Below are positions 59,978-64,000 of a stretch of 64,000 nt of DNA, piece after piece. Position 1 is the stretch's first letter; the number at the start of each line of letters is the position of its first letter. The stretch lies in NCBI RefSeq assembly GCF_022810765.1, contig NZ_CP094494.1:3410001-3474000 (forward strand), written 5' to 3'. The position numbers and the translations under genes are program-made. The notes beneath the pieces are model-generated. The model worked only from the letters and a program-made list of their open reading frames with translations. It was not told the origin of the DNA and ran no database searches. Origin of the DNA: Winogradskyella sp. MH6 (lineage in GTDB: Bacteria > Bacteroidota > Bacteroidia > Flavobacteriales > Flavobacteriaceae).

Positions 59978-60982
59978 TTACTTAAAGAATAGATATGGAA
60001 AAGCTTTCTCTGGCTGTTTTCCTAATACTACGATATTGAATGTAGATTTTATAAACCCATAACCGTAACCAAAAAACTGAACCAAAATAGCTACTAAGGA
60101 CAACACAGCTACTATTAAACTTTTACTGCTTATTAGAGCTAATATAAAAGCAACAGCAAAATAAAACACATATAAATATAATGGTAACATAAAATTAAAC
60201 AAACCAAAACCAATAGCCACTATTAATCCAAAGGAAAAAAAAGTAGGCAACCAATAGGTTAAACTTTTAGATTTAGGATGCCATTTATTGAGTATTGGCC
60301 TTACCATACCAAATTTGTTAACCTGCTTGTAAAATTTAGACCAAGAAATACGACGTTTGTGATATACAAAAGCATTTTCTATTAAGGTAGTTTTAAAACC
60401 TAACTTTAATAGTCTTAGAGACAAGTCTGGGTCTTCACCTGGATGTATTTTACCGAATCCGCCTGTTTTTAAAAAAGCCTCTTTAGATAATCCCATATTA
60501 AAACTTCTGGGTTGAAAATCTTCAATTTGCTGTTTTCCGCCTCTTATACCACCTGTTGTAATAAAAGATGTCATTGCAAAATTAATTGCCTTTTGAAGGT
60601 CTGAAAATGATTGATGTGCTCCATCTGGACCACCAAAACAATCATAATATCTATTTGAAAGAAAACTGTTTACCTCTACCAAATAATTTGATGGTAGAAT
60701 AACATCGGAATCTAAAATGATAAAGTAATTTCCTTTTGCATGTTTCATCCCAAAGTTTCTAGAATCTCCAGGTCCTGAATTCTCTTTAAAGTAATAGGAT
60801 ATATTTAATTGACCTTCAAAATTATTGATTATGTCCTCTGATTTTAAAGAAGAACCATCTTCTACAATCACGATTTCATAATCTAAATTTCCTTGCAAAC
60901 CTTTAAAACTCTCAAGTAATTCTTTAATTTCTTCAGGTCTGTTGTATACAGGAATTATAAAAGAAAAAGATAATGTCTTCAT
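59978..60982 (-). CDS. Membrane GT2 glycosyltransferase
   Basis: 334 residues from ATG 60982; an upstream GTG at 61018 overlaps the terminator hairpin and is unlikely. GT-A motifs are FSFIIPVYNRPEEIKELLES, EIVIVEDGSSLKSED, GPGDSRNFGMKHAKGNYFII and LDSDVILPSNY (D91-x-D93); the ED/Q-like block is GFGKIHPGEDPDLSLRLLKLGF, then RRISWSKFYKQ. Three membrane segments follow (about 248-330). It probably adds sugars to a lipid-linked or cell-surface glycan. It is the first gene of the operon GT2-ybbR-coaE-HK-RR. Confidence 0.88.
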   Translation of the reverse strand: MKTLSFSFIIPVYNRPEEIKELLESFKGLQGNLDYEIVIVEDGSSLKSEDIINNFEGQLNISYYFKENSGPGDSRNFGMKHAKGNYFIILDSDVILPSNYLVEVNSFLSNRYYDCFGGPDGAHQSFSDLQKAINFAMTSFITTGGIRGGKQQIEDFQPRSFNMGLSKEAFLKTGGFGKIHPGEDPDLSLRLLKLGFKTTLIENAFVYHKRRISWSKFYKQVNKFGMVRPILNKWHPKSKSLTYWLPTFFSFGLIVAIGFGLFNFMLPLYLYVFYFAVAFILALISSKSLIVAVLSLVAILVQFFGYGYGFIKSTFNIVVLGKQPEKAFPYLFFK

Positions 60983-61009
60983 AGCTACAAAAGTAACTAA
61001 AGAAAATAC

Positions 61010-61035
61010 AAAAGCCACCTGTACAGGTGGCTTTT
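61010..61035. terminator. Perfect palindromic terminator
   Basis: AAAAGCCACCTGT (61010-61022) and ACAGGTGGCTTTT (61023-61035) form a 13-bp perfect stem, followed on the minus strand by a T-rich run. It ends the secreted T9SS gene before the glycosyltransferase operon. Confidence 0.88.
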
Positions 61036-61057
61036 GATAAATTTATATTAATCTAAA

Positions 61058-64000
61058 TTATTGCTTAATCACTCTTACAGTTTTAGTAATATTAGCAATA
61101 GTAACTTTCACAAAATAAGTACCATCTTGTAAGCTAGACATATCCAATTCACTATTAACAGTGTTTGGGGTAGCTCTTAATACTTCTTGACCTAACATAT
61201 TATACATTGTAACATTCTCAATAGTGTTTTGAGCATTTAATCTTAATGTATTTTTTACTGGGTTAGGATAGTAAGTAAAAGCTGCCTCATCTTCAAAGCT
61301 AGCTGAAGAAAGCGTTGCGCTAAATGCAGATACTTGGAAATTAATTATAGCATCTCCACTATACTCCCATACTCTTACGTATACTGTTTGATCTGCTAAA
61401 CCATCTACTGGCTCTATAACAACTTGAGAATAATTACCGTCAGGAGAATCATCATCATCACACTCTAATAGACTTAAAGAACCGCAGGTACCAGTGTAAA
61501 CAGCCATACCACTATCTCCGCCATTTCCAGTAGGATCAGCATTGGTTTCTATTGTTAAATTTCCATCAGATGGAACCGTAACAGCATACCAAACATCTCC
61601 ACCATTTCCTGTACTATCAGTTGGGTCATAAGAAGCACAGCCTGGTAATGGCAATTCACCAGATCCAGTTGCACCTGCATTAGTCTGCCCTGTAAGAGGG
61701 TTATCTTCAAAAGTTCCGCCTGGAGTTAATGCAATTGCACCATCACAATTATCATTTGAAGGTGGGCAAGCAACTTGTGTTAAAGCTGAACTTGATTGTG
61801 TACAACTAGCATCATTATCATCTACAACAGTAATAATAACATCTGTTCCATTAACGTAAGGTCCAAATGTTAATGTTGTAACACCTGTAGCAGGTTGGGT
61901 AGGACTACCTTGGTCATCACTTACTGTTAAGTCTGTTGCTGATCCCATATCTGTAATATCAACTTCAAGATTAAAACCACCAGAAACATCACAATCATTA
62001 ATTACCGTATAAGCAACCGTAGCATTAGTGCAAGTATTTTCAGTAATATCTATAGTGTAAGCTGTAGTTTGTGGAGCTGCCCATGTAGAGATTACAAAAT
62101 AATATGTTGTACCATTAGTAACTGCCACATCATCTAATGCTATATCACCACCTGCAAATCCATTCACACCACCTTCTGCACAAGCTGTACCAATATCAGC
62201 ACAATCTGTATACATAAAAATACCCGTATATGTACCCACACCTGATAATAAAACGTTAATTGAACCATCTGACGTAGCTGTGTATGAATATACCACATCA
62301 TTACCATTTAAGTAATTGTTAGTACTTCCACATCCCGTAGCTCCTGGAGAACCATCATAAATGTCATTATAGCTAGCTGTATCTCCAGAATCATTATATG
62401 GTAAGGATCCAACTACCAATGGATCTGAACAATCATCTCCAGGCGGTGGGTTACCTGTTGAAAAACTCCATTCAGAACAAGGACCTGTTGCTGGTGTAAG
62501 TCCATTGTAAGGTACAACAGACCAATAAAGTGTAGTGTTAAAGGCTACTCCAGTAATATCAACATTTGTATCTGTTGACCCTAACAACCCTAAAGATGTT
62601 AAGGCTCCTGAAGTTTCTCCAAAGAAAATCTCGTAATCCGTAGGTGCTGGCCCAGAAGAAGGAGCAGTCCAACTTATATTTACAGTACCTCCTGTAACAT
62701 CAGTTGCCATGTTAGCTGGAGAAATTGGTGCTTCTGCACAGTTTGGTGCCGCTGGAGGTGTAAATTCTTGAATACAAAAATCATCTGTAGTTAATGTTTG
62801 AAAGCTATCTTTCCAAATTGCCATTCTGTAGTTAGTAGAAGGCATTAAAACTAAATCAACACTAGCTGGCATTGCTGCACAAACAATCTCAGTTCCTCCA
62901 CATGAGTCTAAGATGACATACTCATTATTAGAACCAGAATTTGAAATAGTTACACCACCAGATGCTGTAGTTGTAAATTCATACCAAAAACCTCTATTAT
63001 CACCTGTAGCATCACAAGAACCAGTACCTCCGATATTTGGTGCTGTAGAAAAATCAATAGTAAATGGAGTTGCAGTACTACAATCAGCCTCAACTGTAGC
63101 CGAAATTGGAGAGATACATGATTCTCCAAGGTTCGGTTGGGTCCATTGTACAGTTACATAACCACTATCTCCTGCTCCACCACCACAATTAGATTGAACA
63201 TATATATCATATGTTTCGCCTGGGGTTAATCCCATTAGTGTTAAAGAAGGAGTTGTCATTACCGTACCAGATGTTCCACCACCTCCTTGAGCGTATGGAG
63301 ATACACCATATTCATACGTCCAATCTGTTTCAGAACCACCAGCAGTCCATGAAATATCTGCATCAGTAGTACTTGTTGCGGAAGCCGTTAAACCGAGTGG
63401 ATCTGGACATGACGGCGGTGTTGCAGAAGTAATTGTTGGTGATTGAAAACAAAAACCGTAGTTCCAATCCGTACCATTTGGATTATCATCATAAGATATA
63501 CGGTATCTAAAACCAGAAAGCTGAGTTGCTGTAAACGACGCAATATTCAATATATCTGACGTGTAAGTTACAGGCGTACCACTACAAAAATCATCTGTTA
63601 TTGTAGTTGTTGTGCCTAATGCGTCAAAATTAGTTCCCCAGTTAACCCAAGTCGCACCATCAGCATCCCAATATTGAAAAACAAGTTCATCATCAGCTAA
63701 GTAATAATAAACATAATCAGCAGAAACAGTTAACCATGTTTCACCTGCTGTAAATGCGGCTGTTAAATCTATGACTGGAGATTCTGCAGCAATATCATCA
63801 TCACTAGGATTACCTGCATCATCATCGTCATACGCAAAATTTGAAGTTACTGTTGGATCAGCTTCAAACGCTGTAGGATCCGAATTGTATGTTCCCGTAA
63901 TAGTCCAAGCTGCATTAGGCCAACTAGCATTTTGATTAAGTGTTTGTGCAACACCTACAAACGACCCTAGCATGAACATTATTACAAAAACATTAATTGT
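61058..64000 (-). CDS. Large secreted multidomain protein with type IX secretion sorting domain (5' end outside window)
   Basis: At least 980 residues; the frame is still open at the window edge, and the last bases encode TINVFVIMFMLGSFVGVAQ, the end of a signal peptide. A beta-sandwich (about 20-185) is followed by fibronectin III-type modules (PLGLTASATSTTDADISWTA; PANMATDVTGGTVNISWTAP), several pre-peptidase-like beta domains with DDCSDPLVVGSLPYNDSGDT and NDNCDGAIALTPGGTFEDNP starts, then a type A sorting domain: YYPNPVKNTLRLNAQNTIEN, VTMYNMLGQEVLRA, DGTYFVKVTI. It is exported through the T9SS and attached to the surface, probably as an adhesin-like protein. No catalytic domain is seen. 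Composition is rich in Asp, Gly and Thr. Confidence 0.87.
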   Translation of the reverse strand, partial: TINVFVIMFMLGSFVGVAQTLNQNASWPNAAWTITGTYNSDPTAFEADPTVTSNFAYDDDDAGNPSDDDIAAESPVIDLTAAFTAGETWLTVSADYVYYYLADDELVFQYWDADGATWVNWGTNFDALGTTTTITDDFCSGTPVTYTSDILNIASFTATQLSGFRYRISYDDNPNGTDWNYGFCFQSPTITSATPPSCPDPLGLTASATSTTDADISWTAGGSETDWTYEYGVSPYAQGGGGTSGTVMTTPSLTLMGLTPGETYDIYVQSNCGGGAGDSGYVTVQWTQPNLGESCISPISATVEADCSTATPFTIDFSTAPNIGGTGSCDATGDNRGFWYEFTTTASGGVTISNSGSNNEYVILDSCGGTEIVCAAMPASVDLVLMPSTNYRMAIWKDSFQTLTTDDFCIQEFTPPAAPNCAEAPISPANMATDVTGGTVNISWTAPSSGPAPTDYEIFFGETSGALTSLGLLGSTDTNVDITGVAFNTTLYWSVVPYNGLTPATGPCSEWSFSTGNPPPGDDCSDPLVVGSLPYNDSGDTASYNDIYDGSPGATGCGSTNNYLNGNDVVYSYTATSDGSINVLLSGVGTYTGIFMYTDCADIGTACAEGGVNGFAGGDIALDDVAVTNGTTYYFVISTWAAPQTTAYTIDITENTCTNATVAYTVINDCDVSGGFNLEVDITDMGSATDLTVSDDQGSPTQPATGVTTLTFGPYVNGTDVIITVVDDNDASCTQSSSALTQVACPPSNDNCDGAIALTPGGTFEDNPLTGQTNAGATGSGELPLPGCASYDPTDSTGNGGDVWYAVTVPSDGNLTIETNADPTGNGGDSGMAVYTGTCGSLSLLECDDDDSPDGNYSQVVIEPVDGLADQTVYVRVWEYSGDAIINFQVSAFSATLSSASFEDEAAFTYYPNPVKNTLRLNAQNTIENVTMYNMLGQEVLRATPNTVNSELDMSSLQDGTYFVKVTIANITKTVRVIKQ

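Overview
The window looks like chromosome of a marine-type member of the Flavobacteriaceae (Bacteroidota). The evidence is AT-rich DNA, lipoproteins and beta-barrel proteins typical of the phylum (DUF5686, OmpW-like, S41 with TPR), a type IX secretion sorting domain at 61-62 kb, an rprXY-like two-component pair, YtxJ (a bacillithiol-system marker) and promoter boxes of the Bacteroidota TAnnTTTG type. It starts inside a glutaminyl-peptide cyclotransferase gene and ends inside a large secreted T9SS protein.

Layout: 0-7.8 kb holds envelope and metabolic genes (cyclotransferase, thioesterase, two secreted proteins, an NTR-like protein, glyA, fahA, a lipoprotein). 7.9-17.1 kb is a run of minus-strand accessory genes (CAP protein, S41 peptidase, RDD protein, a frameshifted secreted protein, acyltransferase, esterase, serine hydrolase). 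17.4-27.35 kb is an array of small accessory genes, all on the minus strand, separated by attC-like sites with integron architecture. It carries an NTF2-like lipoprotein, an endonuclease V-like + SMI1/KNR4 pair, DUF3500, DUF6090, an orphan lipoprotein, a membrane protein, DUF4375, DinB and an acyl-ACP thioesterase. An IS110-family element sits inside one attC-like site, and its noncoding left end can be read as a bridge RNA whose guides match its own ends and its insertion site. 27.5-28.9 kb has ytxJ and a block of about 132-bp tandem repeats.

28.9-35.6 kb returns to core genes (clpB, TraB/GumN, OmpW-like, deoC, deoD, histidine phosphatase). 35.7-40.7 kb is a compact five-gene cluster (two SDRs, an SMP-30-like protein, a GT2 glycosyltransferase and an ATP-grasp ligase) that looks like a transferred sugar or glycoconjugate module. 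40.8-56 kb is mostly housekeeping and envelope genes (smpB, DUF5686 barrel, secreted S15 peptidase, pcm, 3-hydroxyacyl-CoA dehydrogenase, M23 peptidase, DUF1015, YggS, exonuclease-GIY-YIG fusion, K+ channel, miaA). 56-61 kb is a minus-strand operon GT2-ybbR-coaE-histidine kinase-response regulator.

The most notable part is the cassette array. In six of the seven cassettes where it can be tested, the bases at the two ends of one cassette are inverted copies of each other, while the two halves of each intergenic site do not match outside the shared core. This is what site-specific recombination of circular cassettes at G^TT predicts. No integron integrase gene is visible in the window.
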